From Polaromonas sp. AER18D-145 (lineage in GTDB: Bacteria > Pseudomonadota > Gammaproteobacteria > Burkholderiales > Burkholderiaceae_C), in NCBI RefSeq assembly GCF_002379095.1, contig NZ_NBZV01000051.1, positions 1 to 33,125 of the forward strand: 33,125 bases of DNA, read 5' to 3'. The position numbers and the translations under genes were made by a program. Positions 14,636-21,358 of the stretch are shown here, in pieces (the first letter of the stretch is position 1; every line of letters starts with the position of its first letter). The notes below the pieces were generated by a model. The model was not told the origin of the DNA. It saw nothing but the letters and a program-made list of their open reading frames with translations, and searched no databases.

Positions 14636-15238
14636 TTACTTGGCGGCAAGTTTTTTCTCAAGCAGATCCAGCCGGTCCTGGCCCCAGAAAATCTCGCCAT
14701 CAACGACATAACTGGGCGCGCCAAACACCCCGGCATCGATGGCCTGCTGGGTGCGGGTGTCATACAGTTGCTGGATGGCCGGGCTGTGCGACTGGGCCAG
14801 GCGCCCGGCGCCGCAGCCGCACTGGTGCAGGATCTCCGCCAACACCTGGTCGTCGGCAATGTTGCGCTCTTCCACCCAGACCGCCTTGAAAATCGCGCCG
14901 GCCAGGGTCATGGCCGTGGCGCTGCCGTCGGCCTGGTCCACCGCGGTGATCAGCCGTGCGGCGGGGTCGCCTCCCACGGGAAAGTACTTGGGCTGGCGGT
15001 TCAGCGGCAGCTGCAGGTGTTCGCTGAAACGCTGCAGCTCCACCAGCCGGTAGGCCTGGCGCTGCGGCGCACGCTGGCCCAGCGGCAGGCCGCCGGAGAC
15101 CGGAAAAACCTTGCCGAAATCCACCGGCAGCACCCGCACCGCCGCGCCGGCTGCGCTGGCGATCTGCGCAAACCGCTGGTGGCCCAGGTAGGTCCATGGG
15201 CTTTGCGGCGTGAAGTAATAGTCGATGGTGGTGCTCAA
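14636..15238 (-). CDS. 2-hydroxychromene-2-carboxylate isomerase family protein
   Basis: A 200-residue DsbA-like thioredoxin-fold enzyme of the glutathione-dependent kappa-class-related HCCA isomerase family. The N-terminal YYFTPQSPWTYLGHQRF contains the active-site Ser13. The C-terminal FGAPSYVVDGEIFWGQDRLD is the family hallmark with its cis-proline. The naphthalene-pathway enzyme interconverts HCCA and trans-o-hydroxybenzylidenepyruvate; here no other naphthalene genes are present, so the real substrate is unknown. I chose the TTG at 15236-15238, preceded by TGGAG six bases upstream and aligned with the family start. An ATG much farther upstream would overlap the divergent SDR gene. Confidence 0.85.
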   Translation of the reverse strand: MSTTIDYYFTPQSPWTYLGHQRFAQIASAAGAAVRVLPVDFGKVFPVSGGLPLGQRAPQRQAYRLVELQRFSEHLQLPLNRQPKYFPVGGDPAARLITAVDQADGSATAMTLAGAIFKAVWVEERNIADDQVLAEILHQCGCGAGRLAQSHSPAIQQLYDTRTQQAIDAGVFGAPSYVVDGEIFWGQDRLDLLEKKLAAK

Positions 15239-15303
15239 GGGTGTCTCCAGTGGGGATGCTGTTTTTCCGGCCGCTGCGGCCGATTGAGGTAGATTCGGGT
15301 CAA

Positions 15304-15333
15304 CCCGGTTTGTAACCGGGATTGCATTTTTTT
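15304..15333 (+). terminator. Hairpin with U-tract in the SDR leader (attenuator candidate)
   Basis: CCCGGTT-TGT-AACCGGG forms a 7-bp stem, followed six bases later by seven T (15327-15333). No plus-strand gene ends nearby. It therefore sits within the leader of the SDR gene, whose ribosome-binding site GGAG follows at once. A second hairpin, CGGCCG-CTG-CGGCCG (15268-15282), is just upstream. Confidence 0.35.
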
Positions 15334-15347
15334 GCTGGAGACCGGCT

Positions 15348-16094
15348 TTGTCCAACATTGTTCTGATCACCGGAGGCTCGCGCGGCATAGGCGCCGCCAC
15401 CGCCCTGCAGGCCGCCCGCGCCGGCTACGCCGTGGCCGTCAACTACACCACCAACTCGCTCGCTGCCGACGAGGTGGTTCGGCAGATCCGCCAGGGCGGC
15501 GGCACGGCGATCACGGTGCAGGCCGACGTGGCCGAGGAAAGCCAGGTACTGGCCATGTTTGAAAAGGTCGATGCCAAGCTCGGCCGGCTCACGGCGCTGG
15601 TGAACAACGCCGGCGTGGTGGACCAGACCTCGCGGGTGGACGGCATGAGCGTGGCGCGCCTCAAACGCATGTTCGACATCAACGTGATCGGCACCATGGT
15701 CTGCGCGCGTGAAGCGGTCAAACGCATGAGCACGCGGTACAAAGGCGCGGGCGGTGCCATCGTCAATGTCTCCAGCGTGGCCGCGCGGCTGGGCGCGCCC
15801 GGCCAGTATGTGGACTACGCGGCCGCCAAGGGCGCGGTGGACGTCTTCACCATCGGGCTGGCCAAAGAGGTCGCCGCCGAAGGCATACGCGTCAACGCGG
15901 TGCGGCCCGGCATCATTGACACCGACATCCATGCCTCGGGCGGCCTGCCCGACCGCGCGCGCGACCTGGCGCCGCAGGTGCCCATGCAGCGGGCGGGCAG
16001 CGCCGACGAAGTGGCGCAAGGCATTGTCTGGCTGCTCGGCAATGCGTCGAGCTACACCACCGGCGCGCTGCTGGACATTGGTGGAGGCAGGTAA
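15348..16094 (+). CDS. SDR family oxidoreductase
   Basis: A 248-residue classical short-chain dehydrogenase. The cofactor motif TGGSRGIG is at residues 8-15, NNAG at 86-89, catalytic Ser143 in NVSS, and the YxxxK pair is Tyr157 and Lys161. The C-terminal RPGIIDTDIHASGG and TGALLDIGGGR are typical. An Asn-Tyr rather than Asp after the second strand (VAVNY) suggests NADP(H) preference. The substrate is unknown. The start is TTG at 15348 with CTGGAG upstream. The divergent isomerase also starts with TTG, an unusual pairing. Confidence 0.9.
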   Translation: MSNIVLITGGSRGIGAATALQAARAGYAVAVNYTTNSLAADEVVRQIRQGGGTAITVQADVAEESQVLAMFEKVDAKLGRLTALVNNAGVVDQTSRVDGMSVARLKRMFDINVIGTMVCAREAVKRMSTRYKGAGGAIVNVSSVAARLGAPGQYVDYAAAKGAVDVFTIGLAKEVAAEGIRVNAVRPGIIDTDIHASGGLPDRARDLAPQVPMQRAGSADEVAQGIVWLLGNASSYTTGALLDIGGGR

Positions 16095-16096
16095 CG

Positions 16097-16307
16097 TGGC
16101 CCCCACGCTCGTCACTGCGTGTACGTCGCGAGGCCTTGCAGGCCGCGGCTCGCGAGACGCTTCGCCTCTGTCGCCTGTCCAAATCTGCTCAAGCAGGTTT
16201 GGAGCCGCAGGCTCCAGCCCCTCGGGGGCGCTGCGCCTGCGGCCCGGCCCTTCGGCAGGCTCAGGACAGGCCAAGGCCGGTTCCGCGGCCCCGGCTGGAA
16301 TTTGAAT
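16097..16307 (+). repeat. Family A repeat, copy A4 (expanded composite)
   Basis: Begins GTGGCCCCCACGCTCGTCAC and ends TTCCGCGGCCCCGGCTGG like the other copies, but is about twice as long. The extra modules are hairpins: CAAATCTGCT/AGCAGGTTTG, GGAGCC-GCA-GGCTCC, and CCTTCGGCAGGCTCAGGAC. The last of these resembles a dispersed motif known from many genomes. It fills the gap between the SDR and marC genes. Confidence 0.7.
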
Positions 16308-16325
16308 CGCCTTTTGGGAGCAACG

Positions 16326-16964
16326 ATGGACTTTAAACCGCTTGTCACCCTGCTGGCCATCGTCAACCCGCTGGCCATCGTGCCGTTTTTCATTCATTAC
16401 ACGCGGGGGTTTTCGACAGAGCAGCGGCGGCGCACCATCGTCATCGCGTCGTTCAGCGCCTTCCTGGTGATCGCCACCAGCGCGCTGCTGGGCTTGCAGA
16501 TCCTCGAGTTCTTCAGCATCTCGCTGGCCAGCTTCCAGGTCGGTGGCGGCATGCTGCTCCTGATCAGCTCCATGAACATGCTCAACGCGCAGCCGGCCGA
16601 AGCCAAGCCGAACACCCACGAGCTCGAAGACGGCGCGGAAAAAGCCGCCATGGGCGCGAGCATCGCCGTGGTGCCGCTGACCATTCCCCTGCTCACCGGC
16701 CCGGCCACCATGTCCACGGTGGTGATCTACGCCGAAAAGGCCCAGAACCTTCTCCAGCTCGGCATGCTGGTCGGCTACGGCGTGGTGATCGGCCTGGCCA
16801 CGGCCGTGTGTTTCGCCCTGGCCCAGCCGATTGCCCGCGTGCTCGGCAAGACCGGCATCAACGTGATGACGCGGCTCATGGGCCTGATCCTGGCCGCGCT
16901 GGCGATCGAGGTGATGACCGGCGGGCTGCTCAAGCTGTTTCCCATCCTCGGCCGCGGCCTGTAG
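16326..16964 (+). CDS. marC: MarC family inner-membrane protein
   Basis: A 212-residue polytopic membrane protein with about six hydrophobic segments. It begins MDFKPLVTLLAIVNPLAIVP, typical of MarC/UPF0056. The other hallmark is the block VVPLTIPLLTGPATMSTVV (residues about 117-135). The family was once linked to multiple antibiotic resistance in E. coli, but that role was not supported; its function is unknown. The ATG at 16326 follows GGGAG. Longer in-frame starts pass through the family A repeat and are rejected. It follows the SDR gene on the same strand. Confidence 0.9.
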   Translation: MDFKPLVTLLAIVNPLAIVPFFIHYTRGFSTEQRRRTIVIASFSAFLVIATSALLGLQILEFFSISLASFQVGGGMLLLISSMNMLNAQPAEAKPNTHELEDGAEKAAMGASIAVVPLTIPLLTGPATMSTVVIYAEKAQNLLQLGMLVGYGVVIGLATAVCFALAQPIARVLGKTGINVMTRLMGLILAALAIEVMTGGLLKLFPILGRGL

Positions 16965-16966
16965 GA

Positions 16967-17026
16967 AATTCGCCTCCAGCCCTTACCGGGCGGACGCAGC
17001 AAGCTACTTTTTCAATAGCAGAACAG
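16967..17026 (-). repeat. Family B dispersed repeat, copy B4
   Basis: Read on the minus strand: GCTATTGAAAAAGTAGCTTG, then GCGTCCGCCCGG, AAGGGCTGGAGGC and GAATTT. It is intergenic, between the convergent marC and EamA transporter genes. Confidence 0.7.
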
Positions 17027-17049
17027 CGCTGCCGCCAAGCTCATCCGGC

Positions 17050-18090
17050 TCAGTGACGATGCAGGTGGTGCGCATCGGGCACATGCGGATGGGCGTGCTC
17101 CAGCGGCTCATGGTGGTGCCGGTGGCTGTGCGTCCCCTCGGGCGTCGGCACGTGGCGGTGGGTGTGGTGGCCATCGGCATGGTCGTGCGCATGTTCATGG
17201 TCCATGGCCACGTGGCTGTGCGCATGGCCGTGGGACTCCATCAGGTGCAGCAACACACCGCCCAGCATCAGCAGCCCACCGGCGCCCATCCAGGCGCTGA
17301 CAGAGCGGTCACCCAGGGCCAGCGCGAACACCGCACCGATGAAGGGCGCGAAGGCAAAAACGGAACCGGTGCGGGCCGCCCCGAACGCCCGTTGCGCCAG
17401 CAGGTAAAAGCGCAGGCTCAGGCCGTAACCGGTGGCGCCGACCGCCAGCAGGCCGGCGGCAGCCGCCAGCGCGGGCACCGGTTCGGCGAAAACCAGCGCG
17501 AGCAGGGCCGTGACCGTCGCGCCCAGCGCCGCCTTGACCAGCACCACCTGGCCCGGGTCGCGCTCGGCGAGCGCGCGTGACAGGGTGTTGTCCATGCCCC
17601 AGGCGGCCGTGGCCACCAGCACGGCCAGCAGGCCGGCCAGCTGAGCCCCGCCGAGCCGGGCCTGGTCCAGAACCAGCACGGCCCCGCCGGTCAGCAACAG
17701 CGCCATGGCGACCCAGACGCGTGCGCCCAGGGTTTCACGGTAAAGCCGCCAGGCCAGCAGCGCCGTGAACAGCGCCTCCAGGGTCAGCATGAGGGAGGCA
17801 CTGGCGCCGCTGGTGCGCTGCAGGCCCCAGGCCAACGCCACCGGCCCGATCACGGCCCCGAAAACAACCACCGCCAACAAACGCCGCCCATCGCTGCGCT
17901 GCAGCCTTGCCTCCTGCTGGTGGCCTTTCCTCAGCAGCGCGCCAGCCAGCGCGGCACCGGCGTACAGCAGGGCTGCCGTGGTCAGCGGCCCCAGCCCCCG
18001 GCCCAGGGACTGGACCAGCGGCGTGCTGACACCGAAAAGCGTCGCTGCCAGCAGCGCCAGCAGGCCGCCGCGCAAAGCCGGTGTGTTCAT
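17050..18090 (-). CDS. EamA/DMT-family transporter with histidine-rich C-terminal tail
   Basis: A 346-residue protein. Residues 1 to about 282 form a drug/metabolite-transporter core with ten hydrophobic segments and two EamA repeats (e.g. LLALLAATLFGVSTPLVQSL, AGLLAVLVATAAWGMDNTLS). From about residue 284 to the end runs a 63-residue tail with 24 histidines (patterns HGHAHSH, DHEHAHDH, HSHRHHH), typical of metal-binding segments of Zn, Ni or Co transport proteins and chaperones. A role in metal export or metal sensing is inferred; EamA proteins otherwise export small organic metabolites. The start is ATG at 18088-18090 with GAGGAGG five bases upstream. It is downstream of the cyclic-nucleotide-binding gene. 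Confidence 0.85.
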   Translation of the reverse strand: MNTPALRGGLLALLAATLFGVSTPLVQSLGRGLGPLTTAALLYAGAALAGALLRKGHQQEARLQRSDGRRLLAVVVFGAVIGPVALAWGLQRTSGASASLMLTLEALFTALLAWRLYRETLGARVWVAMALLLTGGAVLVLDQARLGGAQLAGLLAVLVATAAWGMDNTLSRALAERDPGQVVLVKAALGATVTALLALVFAEPVPALAAAAGLLAVGATGYGLSLRFYLLAQRAFGAARTGSVFAFAPFIGAVFALALGDRSVSAWMGAGGLLMLGGVLLHLMESHGHAHSHVAMDHEHAHDHADGHHTHRHVPTPEGTHSHRHHHEPLEHAHPHVPDAHHLHRH

Positions 18091-18110
18091 GCATGCCTCC
18101 TCAAGAAATC

Positions 18111-18170
18111 AATCAAACCAGCCTCCACCACAACACCGGCGGGCGTACCCAGCTATTTTTTTTGTAGCAA
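18111..18170 (-). repeat. Family B dispersed repeat, copy B5 (end of cNMP-binding gene)
   Basis: On the minus strand TTGCTACAAAAAAAATAGCT, then GCCCGCC, GGTGGAGGC and TGGTTTGATT. It supplies the last codons (LLQKK) and the TAG of the cyclic-nucleotide-binding gene, in the same reading frame in which copy B2 ends hemB. Confidence 0.7.
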
Positions 18171-18770
18171 CCGGACCAGCCGGTTGCTGGTGTTGCGCAG
18201 CCGCTGAGCCAGCAACTGGGTGATCTTGACCATCAGCTTGGCGCCGACGCCGGGGTGCTGGCGGATCAGCTGCCCGATGGCGGTGCGGCTCAGCACCGCG
18301 GCCTCCACGGCGTCGATGGCGGTGCAGGTAGCGTAACGCACGTCGCGGTCGAACATCGACATTTCGCCGAGGACGGCGCCCTCGGTGGTCACGCCGAGGC
18401 GGGACCTGTTTTCATGCGCATCCGGGTCGTCGTCGTCCGCCGGGGTGGTTTTGGTCACATCGACCGTGCCGCTGAGCAGCAGCAGCATCCAGTCGCCGGC
18501 ATCCCCCTCGGCAATCAGCACCTGCCCGGGCTGCGCGCGGATCAGCAGCATGGTGTCCCCCAGCGTGTCGAGCTCCTTCAGCGTGAAGTCTTCCAGCAGG
18601 GCCGAGTGCTGCAGCAAGGCGGGGCCGCGGCCGGACATCTTCTGGCAACTGCCCAGCACTTCCAGCCCGGCTTGCCGCAGCTGTTCTTCCAGAGAACTCG
18701 CTGCCCCCGCGCCCGTCGCTTCGCGTGCCTGCAGCGGCGCGGCGGCGTTCAGGGGATCTGCTGCAGCCAT
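18153..18770 (-). CDS. Cyclic nucleotide-binding-domain protein (no DNA-binding domain)
   Basis: A 205-residue protein with one Crp/Fnr-type beta-barrel. It includes LIRAQPGQVLIAEGDAGDWM (residues about 76-95) and the phosphate-binding-cassette region GEMSMFDRDVRYATC. No helix-turn-helix follows; the protein ends in a helix (MVKITQLLAQRLRNTSNRL). It may bind cAMP, c-di-GMP or nothing. An acidic loop TTPADDDDPDAHEN lies within the barrel. The start (ATG 18768-18770) overlaps the upstream lipoprotein gene by 22 bp, tying it to the lipid ABC operon, perhaps as a regulatory subunit. The final LLQKK and the stop codon come from family B copy B5. Confidence 0.8.
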   Translation of the reverse strand: MAAADPLNAAAPLQAREATGAGAASSLEEQLRQAGLEVLGSCQKMSGRGPALLQHSALLEDFTLKELDTLGDTMLLIRAQPGQVLIAEGDAGDWMLLLLSGTVDVTKTTPADDDDPDAHENRSRLGVTTEGAVLGEMSMFDRDVRYATCTAIDAVEAAVLSRTAIGQLIRQHPGVGAKLMVKITQLLAQRLRNTSNRLVRLLQKK

Positions 18771-19453
18771 TGCGAGATCTCCCCGATCGCGGCGTCGGTT
18801 GCCGCGGTCAGTGCGCGCACGCCGCCGGCCGCGTCAGCGCTGGTCGCCGGCCGCTGGACCGTGAAGTAGCGCTGGGCCAGCAGTTTTTCGCCGCTCGGCG
18901 TGTTCTCCACCAAGGTGGCGTGCAGCCGCACCAGGCCGGTGCTGCTGGCGGGCGACTGGAACAGGTGGCTGAACTCCTCGAGCTGCAGCTGCAGCGTGCG
19001 CGGCGGCGCCCCCAGGGCGGCGCTGCGGTTCAGGGCCGGACCTTCACCGGCGTTGAAGACGGCCCGGTCGCGGCCCAGCGTCTCGCGCAGGCGCTGGCGC
19101 ACCAGCTGCGCGGGCGGCATGCTCCAGCGCGCCTGCGAGTAGGGCCGCAATTGCTGCGCATCGGCGTAGGCCAGCCGGTACAACACCGCCTGGTTGTCGA
19201 GTGCGCCGCCTGGCGTCGAGATGTCGCTGAGCGCCAGCGGTGGCAGCGGTGCCTGCCGCGTCGCGGGCAGCGCGCTCAGGGGGCCGGGCCCGAAGTCGTA
19301 GAGCGCGGCGCGCAGCGGCTTGTCGGGCAGGGCCGAGCAGGCGGCGAGGGTCAGCGTCACCAGCAGCATCAAGCAAAATCTGGCACCGGCCCTTGACTGG
19401 CGAGCGCCGGCAGCTACGGTATTGATAGCACTGATGGAGTTCAGGGGATTCAT
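18749..19453 (-). CDS. ABC-type transport auxiliary lipoprotein (MlaE-system, PqiC/YmbA-like)
   Basis: A 234-residue outer-membrane-directed lipoprotein. The lipobox is LTLAAC with Cys39. The mature part (DKPLRAALYDFGPG, ARWSMPPAQLVRQRLRETL, LQLQLEEFSHLFQ) matches auxiliary lipoproteins that accompany MCE transporters and are thought to link the MCE protein to the outer membrane. The ATG at 19451-19453 overlaps the MlaD-like stop by 4 bp (ATGA). Residues about 9-27, the basic n-region before the hydrophobic stretch, are encoded by family B copy B6, so the signal peptide is unusually long. A shorter start at Met29 would lack positive charges. Confidence 0.87.
   Translation of the reverse strand: MNPLNSISAINTVAAGARQSRAGARFCLMLLVTLTLAACSALPDKPLRAALYDFGPGPLSALPATRQAPLPPLALSDISTPGGALDNQAVLYRLAYADAQQLRPYSQARWSMPPAQLVRQRLRETLGRDRAVFNAGEGPALNRSAALGAPPRTLQLQLEEFSHLFQSPASSTGLVRLHATLVENTPSGEKLLAQRYFTVQRPATSADAAGGVRALTAATDAAIGEISQWLQQIP
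19374..19429 (-). repeat. Family B dispersed repeat, copy B6 (inside lipoprotein gene)
   Basis: On the minus strand GCTATCAATACCGTAGCTGC, then CGGCGCTCGCC, AAGGGCCGGTGCC and AGATTTTG. It encodes AINTVAAGARQSRAGARFC at the lipoprotein N-terminus. Confidence 0.7.
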
Positions 19454-20403
19454 GGTTTTCCTCCGGGAGCGGTAAAGCCGGTCTCACCCGGGCCGGGCGT
19501 GGGCGGGCCATTGCCGAAAATCAGCGACTGCGGGTTGTCGTCCACCGCGTTGACGGTGCGCCGGAGCTGGCGCATAGCACGGGCGGTCTCCTCGGCCACG
19601 TCACCGAGCCGCGGCAGGGTGGCGGCGCTGAAGGTCTCCACCGTGGCCGACAGGGCGGCACCGCCTTCGGCCAGCTTGTCGAGGGGCCCGCCCTTGGCGT
19701 TGAGGCGCTCGGCCGTGGTTCCCACTTCGGTGGCGGTTTTGGACACATCGTCGGCCGCGGTCTTGAGCGACTTCATGGTGACGCTGGCCTCCTGGCTCAG
19801 CTTGGGCAGTGAAGCCACCACCGGGTCGAGCTTCAGGACCACCTTGTTGATGCTGTCGGCCGCCTGGCCGAACTGCTGGACAGCGCTCATCAGCGCCTGC
19901 TGGTTGCCGTCGCCCAGCAGCTTGTTGAGTTTGGTGCTGGCCGCCTCGACCTGGTCCATGATCACCTCGCTTTTGCCGAGCAGCTTGTCGAGCAGCCCGG
20001 GCTTGAGCGGGATGCGCGGCGGGTCGTCGTCGTTGGGCACCAGCAGCACGGTCGAAGGGCCGTCGTCTTCGAGCTGGATGAAGCCCAGACCCGTGACGCC
20101 CTGCGAGCTCACGGTGGCAAAGGTCGACTGGGTCAGGGGGGTGCCGACATCGACCGAAATGCGCACCAGCACATTGCCCTTGGTCTTGTGGTCAAAGCCG
20201 ATGAACTCGACCTTGCCGACCGGCACGCCGCGAAAACGCACCTGCGCCTGCGGCTGCAGGCCCGAGAGCGTCTCGCGCGTGGACAGCTCGTACAGGTGGC
20301 GCTCGCCGTTGTCGCGTGTCAGCCAGACGGCCAGCAGCGCCAGCAGCGCGGCCACCACCAGCACAAAAGCGCCGGCGGCCATGGCATGGGCTTTGTTTTC
20401 CAT
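19450..20403 (-). CDS. MlaD family (MCE domain) substrate-binding protein
   Basis: A 317-residue protein. One N-terminal membrane anchor (MAAGAFVLVVAALLALLAVW) is followed by an MCE domain: VRFRGVPVGKVEFIGFD (about residues 54-70), VSSQGVTGLGFIQLED. Then comes a long helical region (about 140-290) rich in Ala, Lys and Leu that probably forms a periplasmic helical bundle or tube. MCE proteins carry phospholipid or other hydrophobic substrates between the membranes. The ATG at 20401-20403 has AAGGAC upstream. It follows the ATPase gene but is separated from it by a 144-bp palindromic repeat (C2). The length is typical of single-MCE proteins with the helical tail. Confidence 0.9.
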   Translation of the reverse strand: MENKAHAMAAGAFVLVVAALLALLAVWLTRDNGERHLYELSTRETLSGLQPQAQVRFRGVPVGKVEFIGFDHKTKGNVLVRISVDVGTPLTQSTFATVSSQGVTGLGFIQLEDDGPSTVLLVPNDDDPPRIPLKPGLLDKLLGKSEVIMDQVEAASTKLNKLLGDGNQQALMSAVQQFGQAADSINKVVLKLDPVVASLPKLSQEASVTMKSLKTAADDVSKTATEVGTTAERLNAKGGPLDKLAEGGAALSATVETFSAATLPRLGDVAEETARAMRQLRRTVNAVDDNPQSLIFGNGPPTPGPGETGFTAPGGKP

Positions 20404-20427
20404 TTTTAAAGTCCTTAATACCTCTGC

Positions 20428-20571
20428 GAGGTGGTTCCAGAAATTCGTTGCTCGGGATGCAGTGCAAGGCGCACGGCGCGCAGGACACCGGAATGCACTT
20501 CGGTGCATGAGGATTCCGAGCACCGCGCAACGCAGCAATGCGCCCGAGCAGCGGATTTATGGAAGCACCTC
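20428..20571. repeat. Family C large palindromic repeat, copy C2
   Basis: The arms 20428-20456 and 20543-20571 are inverted repeats matching at 25 of 29 positions; the core of one arm is AAATTCGTTGCTCGGG. The interior has CCGGAATGCACTTCGGTGCA, a small hairpin, followed by ATGAGGATTCCGAGCACCGC. It is shorter than copy C1 by an internal stretch. It sits in the lipid ABC operon between the ATPase and MlaD genes, and its end overlaps the last two bases of the ATPase stop codon. Confidence 0.8.
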
Positions 20572-21358
20572 ATACGGTGATGGGGTATTCGCGCAGCAGC
20601 TCCATCGCGCGCTGGCCTCGTTCGCCGAGAAAAAAGTGGCGGATAAAGGGGTGGGGAAAGGCAATCACGTCCCGGGGCGGGCCGCTGACAATGACCTGCT
20701 TGTCGGCCAGCACGGAAATGCGCGTGCTGAGCTCGAACAGCGTGTCCAGGTCGTGCGTGACCATCACCACCGTGAGCTCCATGTCGCGGTGCAGCGAACG
20801 CAGCAGGGCACAGAAGCTGTCGGAGCTCTCCGGGTCCAGCCCGGCGGTCGGTTCGTCGAGCAGCAGCAGCGGCGGGTCCATGATCAGGGCACGCGCCAGC
20901 GACACCCGCTTGACCATGCCGCCGGACAGGTCGGCGGGCATCTTGTCCGCATGTTCGGGCGCCAGGCCGACCATCTGCAGCTTGACCATGGCCGCCTCGC
21001 GAATCAGCGCGTCGGGCAGGGTCTTAAGCTCGCGCAGCGGGAAGGCAATGTTTTCCAGCACCGTGAAGGCCGAAAACAGCGCGCCCTGCTGGAACAGCAT
21101 GCCGACGCGTCGCGCGGCGCCGCGTTTGCCCAGCTCGGCGGCCGGCTTGCCCAGCACGGTGATCTCGCCGCGGGTCGGCGCTTCCAGCCCCAGCATCTCG
21201 CGCAGCAGCACGGTCTTGCCCGACCCCGAGCCGCCGACCAGCGACATGAACTCGCCGCGCTCGATGCGCAGGTTCAGGTCCTGGTGAATGACGGCCTCTT
21301 TCTTGCCGTTCCTGAACACGGTCCACAGATCACGGATGTCCACAATGGTGTCGCTCAT
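20570..21358 (-). CDS. MlaF-like ABC transporter ATP-binding protein
   Basis: A 262-residue cytoplasmic ATPase of the MlaF/Ttg2A class. Walker A GGSGSGKT is at residues 42-49, the Q-loop at FQQGALFSAFTV (about 89-100), the signature LSGGM at 144-148, Walker B LLLLDEP at 164-170 and switch His202 in VTHDLD. It powers lipid movement through the MlaE-like permease. The ATG at 21356-21358 overlaps the permease stop by 4 bp, giving strong coupling. The gene ends inside repeat C2. Confidence 0.94.
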   Translation of the reverse strand: MSDTIVDIRDLWTVFRNGKKEAVIHQDLNLRIERGEFMSLVGGSGSGKTVLLREMLGLEAPTRGEITVLGKPAAELGKRGAARRVGMLFQQGALFSAFTVLENIAFPLRELKTLPDALIREAAMVKLQMVGLAPEHADKMPADLSGGMVKRVSLARALIMDPPLLLLDEPTAGLDPESSDSFCALLRSLHRDMELTVVMVTHDLDTLFELSTRISVLADKQVIVSGPPRDVIAFPHPFIRHFFLGERGQRAMELLREYPITV

